Shown piece by piece: positions 50,912 to 59,802 of a stretch of DNA of 64,000 nucleotides. The stretch covers positions 293,598 through 357,597 of the forward strand of contig MAAO01000016.1 in assembly GCA_002163155.1 (NCBI GenBank). The letters run 5' to 3'. The notes beneath the pieces are model-generated. The model made no database searches. It was not told the DNA's origin and worked only from the letters and a program-made list of their open reading frames with translations. Every line of letters begins with the position of its first letter. The stretch's first letter is position 1. The DNA is from Halobacteriovorax marinus. GTDB taxonomy: Bacteria; Bdellovibrionota; Bacteriovoracia; Bacteriovoracales; Bacteriovoracaceae. Made by a program: the position numbers and the translations under genes.

Positions 50912-51547
50912 ATGTCTAATCACGAAAGTAAAGCTGTAGCTCACGAGGGAATTATCGATTACCCTCAAGATCCACACTTTGGAAAAGCCAGTCCTAATAA
51001 GGTTGGAATGTGGTTATTTCTAGGAACAGATGGAATGTCATTTTCTGGTCTTTTAATTGCTTATGCAGTTTTAAGATGGACTAGGCATTGGCCAAATCCT
51101 GTTGAGGCCCTTGGTGGAGTTGAACTTTCGGGTTTCATGACTTTTATTCTTATTTGCTCTTCTCTTTCTATGGTTCTTTGTATAGATGCCTGTAAGCAGA
51201 AAGATAGAAAGGGAATTCTAAATTGGCTTGGAATAACTATTCTTGGAGGAGCAGCGTTCCTCGGTATTCAGGTTTATGAGTATTATCACTTAATGCATGA
51301 AATGGGCATGACCTTTTCAACTTATGCTCACGGTAACAATCTCTTCTCTTCAACTTTCTTTGCAATTACAGGGTTTCACGGACTTCACGTTTTTACTGGA
51401 GTTTCTTACTTATGTTATATGTGGAAGTTAGCCTATGATGGCCGTTTTGATAATGGAGACTATACGCTCTTAGAGCTTGCTGGACTTTTTTGGCACTTTG
51501 TTGATTTAGTTTGGATTCTTGTTTTCACATTTATTTACTTACTATAG
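50912..51547 (+). CDS. Cytochrome c oxidase subunit III (first copy)
   Basis: The 211-residue protein has six or seven helices. GMWLFLGTDGMSFSGLLIAYAVLR matches the COX3 start (G..LF..SE...F....). ITGFHGLHVFTGVSYLCYM has the conserved H-x-L-H motif, and LFWHFVDLVWILVFTFIYLL is the COX3 C-terminus. AGGAG lies before the ATG. It is followed by two small membrane protein genes. A second subunit III lies at 59200. Confidence 0.9.
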   Translation: MSNHESKAVAHEGIIDYPQDPHFGKASPNKVGMWLFLGTDGMSFSGLLIAYAVLRWTRHWPNPVEALGGVELSGFMTFILICSSLSMVLCIDACKQKDRKGILNWLGITILGGAAFLGIQVYEYYHLMHEMGMTFSTYAHGNNLFSSTFFAITGFHGLHVFTGVSYLCYMWKLAYDGRFDNGDYTLLELAGLFWHFVDLVWILVFTFIYLL

Positions 51548-51550
51548 TTA

Positions 51551-51781
51551 ATGAAGAAAATTAGTCTCTACCTCACAATATTTCTTATTACAATTCTTGA
51601 AACTGCACATGCCTGTCCAGGTTGTGCAGGCTCAATGAATAATCCAAGAGATAAATATCTCGTTTATATTTTGATGGGGTTTATTGCTCTTTGCTATATC
51701 CCTTTTTACATCATCTACAGAACTATTATTAAACATAGAAACTTTAACGAACAAATTGAAAATGTCGGAAAAAATCACTAA
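51551..51781 (+). CDS. Small membrane protein with CPGCAG motif
   Basis: The 76-residue protein has a signal peptide or first helix (MKKISLYLTIFLITILETAHA), an exposed ACPGCAGSMN with a CxxC pair, and a second helix (YLVYILMGFIALCYIPFYIIY). The CxxC could bind copper or heme, or be redox-active. Position between subunit III and the DUF420 gene suggests oxidase assembly; that is inference. No clear ribosome site, so coupling to subunit III is likely. It overlaps the next gene by 20 bases. Confidence 0.75.
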   Translation: MKKISLYLTIFLITILETAHACPGCAGSMNNPRDKYLVYILMGFIALCYIPFYIIYRTIIKHRNFNEQIENVGKNH

Positions 51782-52307
51782 TTCTTCAAAAAAAGCTTAT
51801 TCAGTCATTGGCCTCATAAGTTCGGTGACGATTGGTTTTCTTGTGTGGCTAATTTACTTTAAAACTCCCTCGACGATTACAGTAAGTTGGGTGAGTAAGC
51901 TACCTTCTTTAAATGCTCTATTTAACTCAATCTCTTTTGTTCTATTATTGTTGGGATACTACTTTATTAAGACGGGAAGAAAGTCGGCACACATAAAATG
52001 TATGCTTTCTGCGACTCTATCTTCAGCTCTTTTTCTTATTGGGTATATTCTCTACCATTACTTTCATGGTGATACTAAATTCTTGGGGCAGGGCTCAATT
52101 AGAATTACGTATTTCACTATTCTCATTTCACATATAATTCTTTCTATTCCTCTTGTTCCTTTAGTTTTTACAACTCTATGGCATGCTTTTAAAGGAAACT
52201 TTGTTAGTCATAAGAAGTTTGCAAGAATAACTTTTCCGATATGGATCTATATCTCTATTACAGGAGTTCTAATCTTCTTAATTTTAAATAATTTTAATAA
52301 GGTTTAG
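51762..52307 (+). CDS. DUF420-like membrane protein (oxidase assembly type)
   Basis: The 181-residue protein has five helices and the DUF420 pattern: SLNALFNSISFVLLLLGYYFIKTGRKSAHIKCMLSA, LFLIGYILYHYFHGD, TYFTILISHIILSIPLVPLVFTTL, HKKFARITFPIWIYISITGVLIFLIL. Several histidines face one membrane side (HIKCM, YHYFHG, SH, H in LWHAF). CtaM-type DUF420 proteins assist caa3 oxidase assembly. The ATG at 51762 is preferred over a TTG 26 codons upstream, which would read through the previous gene. Its TAG overlaps the stop of the convergent gene. Confidence 0.8.
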   Translation: MSEKITNSSKKAYSVIGLISSVTIGFLVWLIYFKTPSTITVSWVSKLPSLNALFNSISFVLLLLGYYFIKTGRKSAHIKCMLSATLSSALFLIGYILYHYFHGDTKFLGQGSIRITYFTILISHIILSIPLVPLVFTTLWHAFKGNFVSHKKFARITFPIWIYISITGVLIFLILNNFNKV

Positions 52308-53446
52308 ATCTCTATTCTATATTTACCATCATGGTAAATAGAGAAACCAAATCTCAATCGATTTTCTCTTGAGTCTGTGACCATTCCAATTTTTTTAAGC
52401 TTCTCTTTCACTTCAGACACTTCACTTGAGTTTTTAAGTTCAAAAGTTAAAAAATGACCATGATTTTCAAATCCTCGAAAGATGAGATTCTCAATATTTA
52501 ATTTTGGATGTTGTATTCTTTTTATTTCATCAAGGAACTTTTTTTGGCAACTCTGAACATGTTTGTGAATAACTTCAACATTTATTGTCTCCTCTTCATA
52601 AAGTTCTAAGATACTTGTTAGTCTATAAAGTGCCGAAAAATCCATTGTTGAACCGGCGAATCTCATACCATCATTTGGATAATCAATCGCTTCGCTAGAA
52701 TTATTATCGAGGGTCGAAATATCTGCAAACCATCCTGTATTCTTAGGCCTTAAGGAGCAGTCTTTTGGTATTGTCATAAAACAACATCCCTCTCCTCCTG
52801 CTGCATACTTATACGAACCGGCAATATAAAATATTTTATCACCAATTTCTTTTAAAGAAGTCGGAACCGCCATAAAGGCATGATAACCATCGATCAAAAT
52901 ATGTTCACTATTGGCAATGAGTTTCTTGGTAAAGTTCGTGAAGTTTCTTAAAGCTATTCCCGAATTGAAAAAAACTTGTGAAATAAAAACTAAATCGTGG
53001 CTTTCTTCACTAGCTGCTAGAAACCTTTCTTCAAAGTTTTCAATGGGATCAATTTTAACAATTGTTGCTTCAATTAAATCGGCTTCAATCAGTCGGGAGA
53101 GTTGTCTAGAAAAACTATAGAATTCAGAATCAGTAGTTAGTATTTTAATTTTCTTATCAAAGGAGCTCAGAATCCTGTAAACAAGTTCATGGGTATTTGG
53201 AGCGAAAGTAATATCAGCTGGGCGATCAAAATCTAATACTTTAGAAATTAGCTTTTGTACTTTAGGTATTTTTTTTGAAAAAATATGTTCCCATTTGTCA
53301 TCGACATATTTACAGGAATCATTCCAATATTCTTTTTGAGCTTCATAAGTACAATCGGGCCAGTAGTGATGACTATGGCATGCAAAATGAGTGCTCTTAG
53401 CATTAGCAGCGAGAAATTTTGAAAAATACTTTTGATACTTATTCAT
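52304..53446 (-). CDS. Kynureninase-like PLP enzyme
   Basis: The 380-residue protein is an aminotransferase class V-fold enzyme. NTHELVYRILSSF matches the PLP phosphate region, HDLVFISQVFFNSGI and ILIDGYHAFMAVPTSL (D and H of the PLP ring pocket) follow, and GSYKYAAGGEGCCFM holds the Schiff-base lysine, as in kynureninase (x-x-Y-K-Y). LRFGFSIYHDGKYRI ends it. The adjacent tryptophan dioxygenase supports a role hydrolysing (formyl-)kynurenine. The gene order tdo then this is an operon with an eight-base overlap. Confidence 0.75.
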   Translation of the reverse strand: MNKYQKYFSKFLAANAKSTHFACHSHHYWPDCTYEAQKEYWNDSCKYVDDKWEHIFSKKIPKVQKLISKVLDFDRPADITFAPNTHELVYRILSSFDKKIKILTTDSEFYSFSRQLSRLIEADLIEATIVKIDPIENFEERFLAASEESHDLVFISQVFFNSGIALRNFTNFTKKLIANSEHILIDGYHAFMAVPTSLKEIGDKIFYIAGSYKYAAGGEGCCFMTIPKDCSLRPKNTGWFADISTLDNNSSEAIDYPNDGMRFAGSTMDFSALYRLTSILELYEEETINVEVIHKHVQSCQKKFLDEIKRIQHPKLNIENLIFRGFENHGHFLTFELKNSSEVSEVKEKLKKIGMVTDSRENRLRFGFSIYHDGKYRIEI

Positions 53447-54536
53447 TGAAATGGAACCCTAAATTTCTTCTGATATCTTCTGGAAGAGTTGGAAGCATTG
53501 ATCTTGGAATTAAAAAAGTAGATAAATTAAACAAGTCTAAATAGACTCGATTATTTTCAGCGGCCATCTTTAAGTACTGATGACCAGATGATCCTCCTGT
53601 TCCAATTTTAGTTCCAAGCATTCTCTGGGCCATAATTGCGTGACGGTATCTCCAAGTAGTAAACAATTCATCAATATCCATTAATGCCGTTAGAAACTTG
53701 TAAGGTAAGTGAAGAATGGGTTCATCTCTATATAGAAGAATAAAAAGTGCATTAAGTGTAGCTTTCCTAGATAAAGTCCTTCTACCAAGTTTAATAAGTT
53801 GATTGTGTTTTTCATCATTTAAAAGAGAGGCGAAAGTTTCTCTAGTTGAATTTAAATTTTCTATTTGAATGGCCATGCTTCTGGAGTCGAGAGTTGCCTG
53901 GTTTTCGTGGATAATTTTTTCGTCAGCATCTAGTATTTTCTCAACTTGAGTTTCGTACTCGGCCCAGAAATCAAATTTGGGATTTTTTGTGAAGGGGATT
54001 CTTTCAAGCCATCCTTCAGCTAATTCTAAAAGAGAAGGGGACTTTTCAATTTCTAAAATTCTCTTCTTATCTTCTTCGCTTAATCTTCCCAGAAAGAAGT
54101 CTCTATCAACTTCTTTTCTCTTGTGTGTTCTAAGTCCCATAAGAACTTCAATTTCTCTGAATTGTACGCTTTGAAATCCTGATGCAGGAACTAGCAAATC
54201 TCTAAATTCTAGAAAATCCATTGGTGTCATCGTTTCCATCACTGAAAGTTGATCAACTAATAATCCTTGAATTTTTGTTATCCTTTCAAGTCTTGCTACA
54301 ACGGTTGTTAAATCTCTTTCTTCAACAGTCGTTCCGGAGAACATAGTCGTAATAGATTTTAGCTCGTGAATAATTTGTTTAAACCAAAGTTCATAAACTT
54401 GGTGAACGATTATAAATAGCGTTTCATCATGGGCTTCATTATTTATTTCTTTAGATTTTGGATGTTGTGAATCCAATAGTTTATTGAGTTGAAGATAATC
54501 TCCATAATAAACAGGATCGTGAATTTTATTGCTCAT
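53439..54536 (-). CDS. kynA: Tryptophan 2,3-dioxygenase
   Basis: The 365-residue heme dioxygenase opens the indole ring of tryptophan to N-formylkynurenine. It has YYGDYLQLNKLL, HDETLFIIVHQVYELWFKQIIHEL (substrate-site His/Tyr/Phe), a family helix FREIEVLMGLR and ELFTTWRYRHAIMAQRMLGTKIGTGGSSGHQYL, containing the heme-ligand histidine and the GTGGSSG loop. The ATG at 54536 has AAGGG upstream. The two-gene pair lies inside the oxidase cluster on the other strand. No formamidase (kynB) is seen here. Confidence 0.92.
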   Translation of the reverse strand: MSNKIHDPVYYGDYLQLNKLLDSQHPKSKEINNEAHDETLFIIVHQVYELWFKQIIHELKSITTMFSGTTVEERDLTTVVARLERITKIQGLLVDQLSVMETMTPMDFLEFRDLLVPASGFQSVQFREIEVLMGLRTHKRKEVDRDFFLGRLSEEDKKRILEIEKSPSLLELAEGWLERIPFTKNPKFDFWAEYETQVEKILDADEKIIHENQATLDSRSMAIQIENLNSTRETFASLLNDEKHNQLIKLGRRTLSRKATLNALFILLYRDEPILHLPYKFLTALMDIDELFTTWRYRHAIMAQRMLGTKIGTGGSSGHQYLKMAAENNRVYLDLFNLSTFLIPRSMLPTLPEDIRRNLGFHFNE

Positions 54537-54702
54537 ACATAGGCCCTTCAAGTTTTTTTAAAATTGAGATTATAGTTTAAATCTAGCTTCAGTTTTTGGA
54601 TATATTTTTTATTCCTGACATTTATTAGATTTTTATCTATATGCATTAATTTCTAGGAATGCGTCTTGAAGAGTGGCGTCTTAAAGAGTATAAAACCTCA
54701 CA

Positions 54703-56526
54703 ATGCATATAATTATTAATCTAACGATTTTCTTAACTTACCTCCTTATTATTTTAGGGGGTCTTGTCCATAATACTGGTTCGGCTTTGAGCTGCCCTGA
54801 TTGGCCTCTTTGTTATGGTGAAGTGCTATCTTCTCAGACTCAAGGTGCCGTTTTAGAGCAACTTCATCGCATTTTGGCATCAAGTGTTGGTTTTCTTTCG
54901 CTTATTATTTTTGTGAGAAATAGAAAATTAAAGAAGTCCTATCCGAGGCTCTATCGTTTCTCATTCGCAACCTTCTTTTTGGTAGTTTTTCAAGGTGGAC
55001 TTGGTCTATCAACTTTTCTGTATAAGCTTCCAACTTTAATCTCTACGACTCATTTATCAATTAGTTTAATTTATCTTTGCTGTTTGATTTCGTTGAAAAA
55101 TGAGTGGAAATTAGCGTTCGATCCTACAAAGATACCTTCCAGTGATATAGATCCCTTAAAGAAAAATTATGAATCTTCTATCCGTGATGGAATATTCTTC
55201 TCACTGGTTATGGTTGGTATCCAAGTTTTTCTTGGAGCTGTTATGAGACATAGTGGAGCTGGAAAGGTTTGTGGAACTGCAGACATCTTTTTACAGTGTT
55301 TTGATTATGAACTTGGGAAAAGTGTTTTCTGGTCCATATCCCCAAAAATTCAATTGAATTTAGTTCACAGATATTTTGCGCTTTTAACTTTAGTTACCGT
55401 TGTGTGGAATGGAGTAAAAGTGCTATTACTGGGAATGAGAAGTCCTCTTGCTTCTAAGGAAACTCGTTTTTCACTAATCACTCATGGTGCGACTCTTATT
55501 TTTTTAATACTGACTCAGGGGGCTACAGGTTCACTAGTAACTAAGTCTTCAATAAGTGTTTTTCCAACAACATTACATCTTTCAATTGCAACACTAATTA
55601 TTTGGTGTTTATGGAGTCTTAGAAACAAAATTAGAAACTTTGAAGAGGCTCTATTCGGTGAAGTTAGGCACACAGTTGTAAGTGATATCTTGGAATTGAC
55701 CAAACTTAGACTTGGAACACTAGTGGTTATTACGATTGCTGTGGGAATTTTCGCAGCTCCCGGTCACATAAATTTCTTTCAGGCCATATTGTCATTGGTC
55801 CTTATGACTATGGTCGTAGGTGGGGCAACCACTCTCAATTGTTATTTAGAACGTGAAGTAGATAAGAATATGGAGCGCACTAAAGATAGAGCTCTGCCTT
55901 CTGGAAGAATGAAACCAATTGTCGCCTTGTCCCTTGGTTCCGGACTTCTTGTCATCTCACTTCCTCTTATTGCAATTTTTGTAAACTGGCCGACAATGTT
56001 ATTGTCTGCAGCAGCTGCGGTGATATATCTATTTGCCTATACCCCAATGAAGTTAAAAACTGAGACTGCCCTTTTTGTGGGGGCAATTCCAGGAGCTATT
56101 CCTCCCGTCATGGGTTACACAACTGTAACCGGTAATTTTGACGCTATGACTCTATCTCTTTTTACAATATTATTTGTTTGGCAGCTTCCTCATTTTTTGG
56201 CCATAGCAATCTATCTTTCTAAAGATTATGATGCGGCAAGTATAAAGGTTTATCCAAATAAAATAGGTTTCTCTAAATCTAAAAGAGACATCTTTCTATA
56301 TACTATTGTATTGGTACTAATTTCTATCAGCCCCTATATGATTGGCCATTCGGGAATTGTTTACCGAAATATCGCACTTGTACTAGGACTGCTTTTCACA
56401 ATTTTATCAGCATTAGGCTTTCTCAAGAAAGACGACGAAGCGGTTAATCGTTGGGCGAAGCAATATTTTTGGGCCTCAATAATTTATCTTCCTATACTTT
56501 TAATTTCTTTGATTTTCTTTAATTGA
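54703..56526 (+). CDS. CtaA-CtaB fusion: heme A synthase joined to heme O synthase
   Basis: The 607-residue polytopic protein has two domains. Residues about 1-305 are COX15/CtaA-like: ILGGLVHNTGSALSCPDWPLCYG, EQLHRILAS, STTHLSISL, LVHRYFALL, TTLHLSIAT, giving four heme-ligating histidines. Residues about 325-607 are protoheme farnesyltransferase CtaB/CyoE: LTKLRLGTLVVITIAVGIFAAPG, and NCYLEREVDKNMERTKDRALPSGRM with the NxxxDxxxD Mg-prenyl site. The two convert heme B to heme O and heme A for the oxidase. They are normally two genes; here one frame. Confidence 0.92.
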   Translation: MHIIINLTIFLTYLLIILGGLVHNTGSALSCPDWPLCYGEVLSSQTQGAVLEQLHRILASSVGFLSLIIFVRNRKLKKSYPRLYRFSFATFFLVVFQGGLGLSTFLYKLPTLISTTHLSISLIYLCCLISLKNEWKLAFDPTKIPSSDIDPLKKNYESSIRDGIFFSLVMVGIQVFLGAVMRHSGAGKVCGTADIFLQCFDYELGKSVFWSISPKIQLNLVHRYFALLTLVTVVWNGVKVLLLGMRSPLASKETRFSLITHGATLIFLILTQGATGSLVTKSSISVFPTTLHLSIATLIIWCLWSLRNKIRNFEEALFGEVRHTVVSDILELTKLRLGTLVVITIAVGIFAAPGHINFFQAILSLVLMTMVVGGATTLNCYLEREVDKNMERTKDRALPSGRMKPIVALSLGSGLLVISLPLIAIFVNWPTMLLSAAAAVIYLFAYTPMKLKTETALFVGAIPGAIPPVMGYTTVTGNFDAMTLSLFTILFVWQLPHFLAIAIYLSKDYDAASIKVYPNKIGFSKSKRDIFLYTIVLVLISISPYMIGHSGIVYRNIALVLGLLFTILSALGFLKKDDEAVNRWAKQYFWASIIYLPILLISLIFFN

Positions 56527-56635
56527 TTTCTGTAGTAGAAGAATCTAGAAATATCATACTTTTACGTATAGAATATAGCGACTTAGATCTTTATTTAATT
56601 ATTTTAACTTCATGGTTTGTTGAAGGGTTTTATCT

Positions 56636-57430
56636 ATGACTGTATTATCTGGTGTAGTGGCCAACACTGCAAAAAATTGGACTTTTTGGGAGAGAATGAA
56701 AACTCCTGAAGACATCTCTGTAAATGGGCATCTTATTGATTGGCTATTTGCTTACACAACCTATTTGAATTTGTTTTTCTTCTTTTTAGTTTGTGCTGGG
56801 ATTTTTGGTTTTTCTTATTTATATTCAGCTAAGAAACACAAAAAAGCCTACTATACTCACGGAACTAAAAAAATCCACATCATCGTTGTATCCGTAATTG
56901 GACTATCAGTTTTTCTTGGAATTGATATGAACATTACAACGATGTCTAATGATGACTACGTTGGTGTTTTTGCCAACTGGCCAAAGGAAGCAGATAAGCC
57001 TCTACGAGTTGAAGTTATGGCCCAGCAGTGGGCATGGCATTTCAGATATGCTGGTCGTGATGGTGTATTTAATACTGAAGACGACGTTGTTCAGTTAAAT
57101 GATCTTAGAGTTCCTGTTGGAAGAAAAGTTCTCTTTCAAGTAGTTTCGAAAGACGTTATTCACTCTTTATTTTTTCCAAATGCGAGAAGAAAAGTTGATG
57201 CTATTCCTGGAAGAATCACTAGATTATGGTTTGAACTAAAGAAAGACGGTTACTACAACATTGCCTGTGCGGAAATGTGTGGAACTTATCACTATAGAAT
57301 GAAAGCTTACTTAACTTCATATAATCAACAAAATTTTGAAGAATGGATGAAAGAAGCTGAAGACAAAGCTATTGCCGAGAATGATCGCGAAAATGCTGAT
57401 CTATATTGGGGATGGCCTTGGACTTGGTAA
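56636..57430 (+). CDS. Cytochrome c oxidase subunit II
   Basis: The 264-residue protein has two N-terminal helices (YLNLFFFFLVCAGIFGFSYLY, IIVVSVIGLSVFLGI) and a periplasmic CuA cupredoxin domain. The domain has VMAQQWAWHFRYAG, VIHSLFFPNARRKVDAIPGRITRLWF and CAEMCGTYHYRMKAYL; the CuA set H, C, E, C, H, M is complete. No fused cytochrome c domain is present, unlike caa3 subunit II of some bacteria; the separate diheme cytochrome downstream may supply it. AAGGG precedes the ATG. Confidence 0.93.
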   Translation: MTVLSGVVANTAKNWTFWERMKTPEDISVNGHLIDWLFAYTTYLNLFFFFLVCAGIFGFSYLYSAKKHKKAYYTHGTKKIHIIVVSVIGLSVFLGIDMNITTMSNDDYVGVFANWPKEADKPLRVEVMAQQWAWHFRYAGRDGVFNTEDDVVQLNDLRVPVGRKVLFQVVSKDVIHSLFFPNARRKVDAIPGRITRLWFELKKDGYYNIACAEMCGTYHYRMKAYLTSYNQQNFEEWMKEAEDKAIAENDRENADLYWGWPWTW

Positions 57431-57463
57431 TATTTAATTTAGTATTTAAGGAGATATAGAGCC

Positions 57464-59191
57464 ATGGCTTTTTACGAACAGCATATTCACGATGCTCCAA
57501 AAACTTTCTTGTCGAAGTATATTTTTTCTTACGACCACAAAGTGATTGGAAAACAATTTTTATGGTACGGAATTCTATTTCTAGGAATCGGTGGGTTAAT
57601 GGCCCTAATGATTCGTTGGACTTTAGCATTTCCAGGACAAGCATTTCCTTTGATTGGGAACTTTCTTTTTCCTGAGACTGGAGGAGTTGTTCCACCTGAT
57701 ACTTACGCAATGTTATTTACAATGCATGGTACGATTATGATCTTCTACGCGATTACTCCAATACTTATTGGGTGTTTCGGGAATTATCTAATCCCTCTGA
57801 TGATTGGCGCAAGAGATATGGCTTTCCCACTTCTCAACATGCTTTCTCTTCACTTGGCTGTTCTATCTGCTGTTCTATTAATGGCAGGTTTATTTACTCC
57901 ACTAGGTGCAGCAGCTGGGGGATGGACATCATATCCAACACTTTCGACCTTAATAGGTTCACCAGGTGTCGGTCAGACTCTTTGGACATTAGCTATTTTT
58001 GTTCTTGGTATCTCATCAACAATGGGAGCCATTAACTACATTACGACAATTATTACTCTTAGAGCTCCGGGAATGGGATATTTTGATATGCCACTTTCTG
58101 TTTGGGGACTAGGGTTAACAGCTATTCTTAATGCAATTTTTCTTCCTGTACTTGGGGCTGGTTGTTTACTGCTGATTTTTGATAGAGTTTTTGGAACGGC
58201 CTTCTTTTTAGCTGGTGCAGCTGCTACGACAGGAACAGGTGATCCAGTATTATTCCAGCATGTTTTTTGGATTTTTGGTCACCCGGAAGTTTATATTCTG
58301 ATACTCCCAGCGTGGGGAATTGTTTCTGACCTGCTTTCTTTCTTTGCTAGAAAGCCAGCGTTTGGTGCTAAAGCCACTGCTCTTTCTATGACAACAATTA
58401 CAATTCTTTCAACACTTGTTTATGGTCATCATATGTATACGACTCAGATGTCACCACTTCTGACTCAATCATTTATGACATTAACGATGACAATATCTAT
58501 CCCATCTGCAATTTTCTTCGCTAATTGGCTTGGAACAATTTGGAAAGGATCAATTAGATTTCATACGCCAATGCTTTTCTCTTTAGGCGTAGTTTTTGTA
58601 TTTGGCCTTGGTGGTCTAACAGGTCTATACCTAGCAACAGTAACTACAGATATTTATCTTCATGATACTTACTTTGTAGTTGGTCACTTTCACTACACAA
58701 TGGCAGCTTCTGTTCTTCTCGGTGGATTCGCAGCAATTTACTTCTGGATGCCAAAGATGTTTGGTGTAATGTTAAACGAGTTTTGGGGTAAGGTTCATTT
58801 CTGGATTACTATGTTTGGTCTTAATGGCGTTTTCATGGGGATGATGGTTGTAGGATATGCGGGAATGCACCGTAGATTATACAATCCATTTGTTTACGAA
58901 TTCATGGAAAGAATGATTCCAATTAATACATTTATTACTTGGTCAGCAATTATAATGGGTCTTTCTCAAATTATTTTTGTGGTCAACTTTGTATATGCAG
59001 TTTTCTTCAAGAAAGAAAAAGCAAGCACAAACCCATGGGAAGTTGGAACGCTAGAGTGGACAATTCCTTCTCCAGCTCCTCATTACAATTTTAAAGAAAT
59101 CCCAATTGTTAAAAGTGGGCCACATGAATATGGAAATCCAAAGCTAACTGGCGATAGAGATTTTCAATATCAAACTGAAGAATTGGTTTAA
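57464..59191 (+). CDS. Cytochrome c oxidase subunit I
   Basis: The 575-residue subunit has about 12-13 helices and all catalytic ligands. It has MHGTIMIFYAITP (low-spin heme His), HPEVYILILPAWGI (CuB His and cross-linked Tyr), YGHHMYT (two CuB His), and HDTYFVVGHFHYTMAAS (heme a3 and heme a His). It reduces O2 to water and pumps protons. The K and D channels are not checked in detail. AAGGAG lies before the ATG. Confidence 0.96.
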   Translation: MAFYEQHIHDAPKTFLSKYIFSYDHKVIGKQFLWYGILFLGIGGLMALMIRWTLAFPGQAFPLIGNFLFPETGGVVPPDTYAMLFTMHGTIMIFYAITPILIGCFGNYLIPLMIGARDMAFPLLNMLSLHLAVLSAVLLMAGLFTPLGAAAGGWTSYPTLSTLIGSPGVGQTLWTLAIFVLGISSTMGAINYITTIITLRAPGMGYFDMPLSVWGLGLTAILNAIFLPVLGAGCLLLIFDRVFGTAFFLAGAAATTGTGDPVLFQHVFWIFGHPEVYILILPAWGIVSDLLSFFARKPAFGAKATALSMTTITILSTLVYGHHMYTTQMSPLLTQSFMTLTMTISIPSAIFFANWLGTIWKGSIRFHTPMLFSLGVVFVFGLGGLTGLYLATVTTDIYLHDTYFVVGHFHYTMAASVLLGGFAAIYFWMPKMFGVMLNEFWGKVHFWITMFGLNGVFMGMMVVGYAGMHRRLYNPFVYEFMERMIPINTFITWSAIIMGLSQIIFVVNFVYAVFFKKEKASTNPWEVGTLEWTIPSPAPHYNFKEIPIVKSGPHEYGNPKLTGDRDFQYQTEELV

Positions 59192-59199
59192 TTGATATT

Positions 59200-59793
59200 A
59201 TGGAACTAGTAATGGGCGATAACAAAATGACTAAAGAGCGAATGGGGCGACAGGTTACGTCCTCCATTGCCATGACAGTTGTTCTTGTTGCATTTTCAAT
59301 GCTCTTCGCCTCCTTGTTCCTTGGTTATACTGTTTTTAGAGTAACTTCAGATGTTTGGCCTCCAATGGGCTTTGAAAGAGTAGATCTCTTTCTACCTATG
59401 GTGAGTACATTACTGATTGCATTAAGCAGTGTTTCGTTTTGGAAATTTCAAACTGTATTTATAAAGAATGGTCACGGAAAGAAACAGTGGTTTTCTTTAA
59501 CAGTATTTTTAGGATTGGCGTTTATGGCCTCACAAGTTTTCTTGTGGAGAAGTCTACACGCTAAGGGAATTTATGTTCAAGATGGTATTTTTCCATCCAT
59601 CATTTATTCTTTTACTTGGGTCCATGCTGCTCACGTAGTATTGGCCTGGATTGCATTATTTTATTTGGTACCAACTCTTAAGGCTGGATTGAATATTGAA
59701 GACTATGAAAATAGGGTTTTTAATATTGGAAAGTTCTGGCATTTCTTGGGAATTGTTTGGTTAATTATGTTTATAACGATGTTTTTATTATAG
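59200..59793 (+). CDS. Cytochrome c oxidase subunit III (second copy)
   Basis: The 197-residue protein has five or six helices. MTVVLVAFSMLFASLFLGYTVFRV matches the family start and WVHAAHVVLAWIALFYLVP with FWHFLGIVWLIMFITMFLL the end. The start is uncertain: ATG 59200 lacks a clear ribosome site, and later in-frame Mets (59212, 59227) exist. It lies directly after subunit I, the usual place for this subunit; the copy at 50912 is more diverged in position. Confidence 0.85.
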   Translation: MELVMGDNKMTKERMGRQVTSSIAMTVVLVAFSMLFASLFLGYTVFRVTSDVWPPMGFERVDLFLPMVSTLLIALSSVSFWKFQTVFIKNGHGKKQWFSLTVFLGLAFMASQVFLWRSLHAKGIYVQDGIFPSIIYSFTWVHAAHVVLAWIALFYLVPTLKAGLNIEDYENRVFNIGKFWHFLGIVWLIMFITMFLL

Positions 59794-59802
59794 AGGAATA
59801 AC

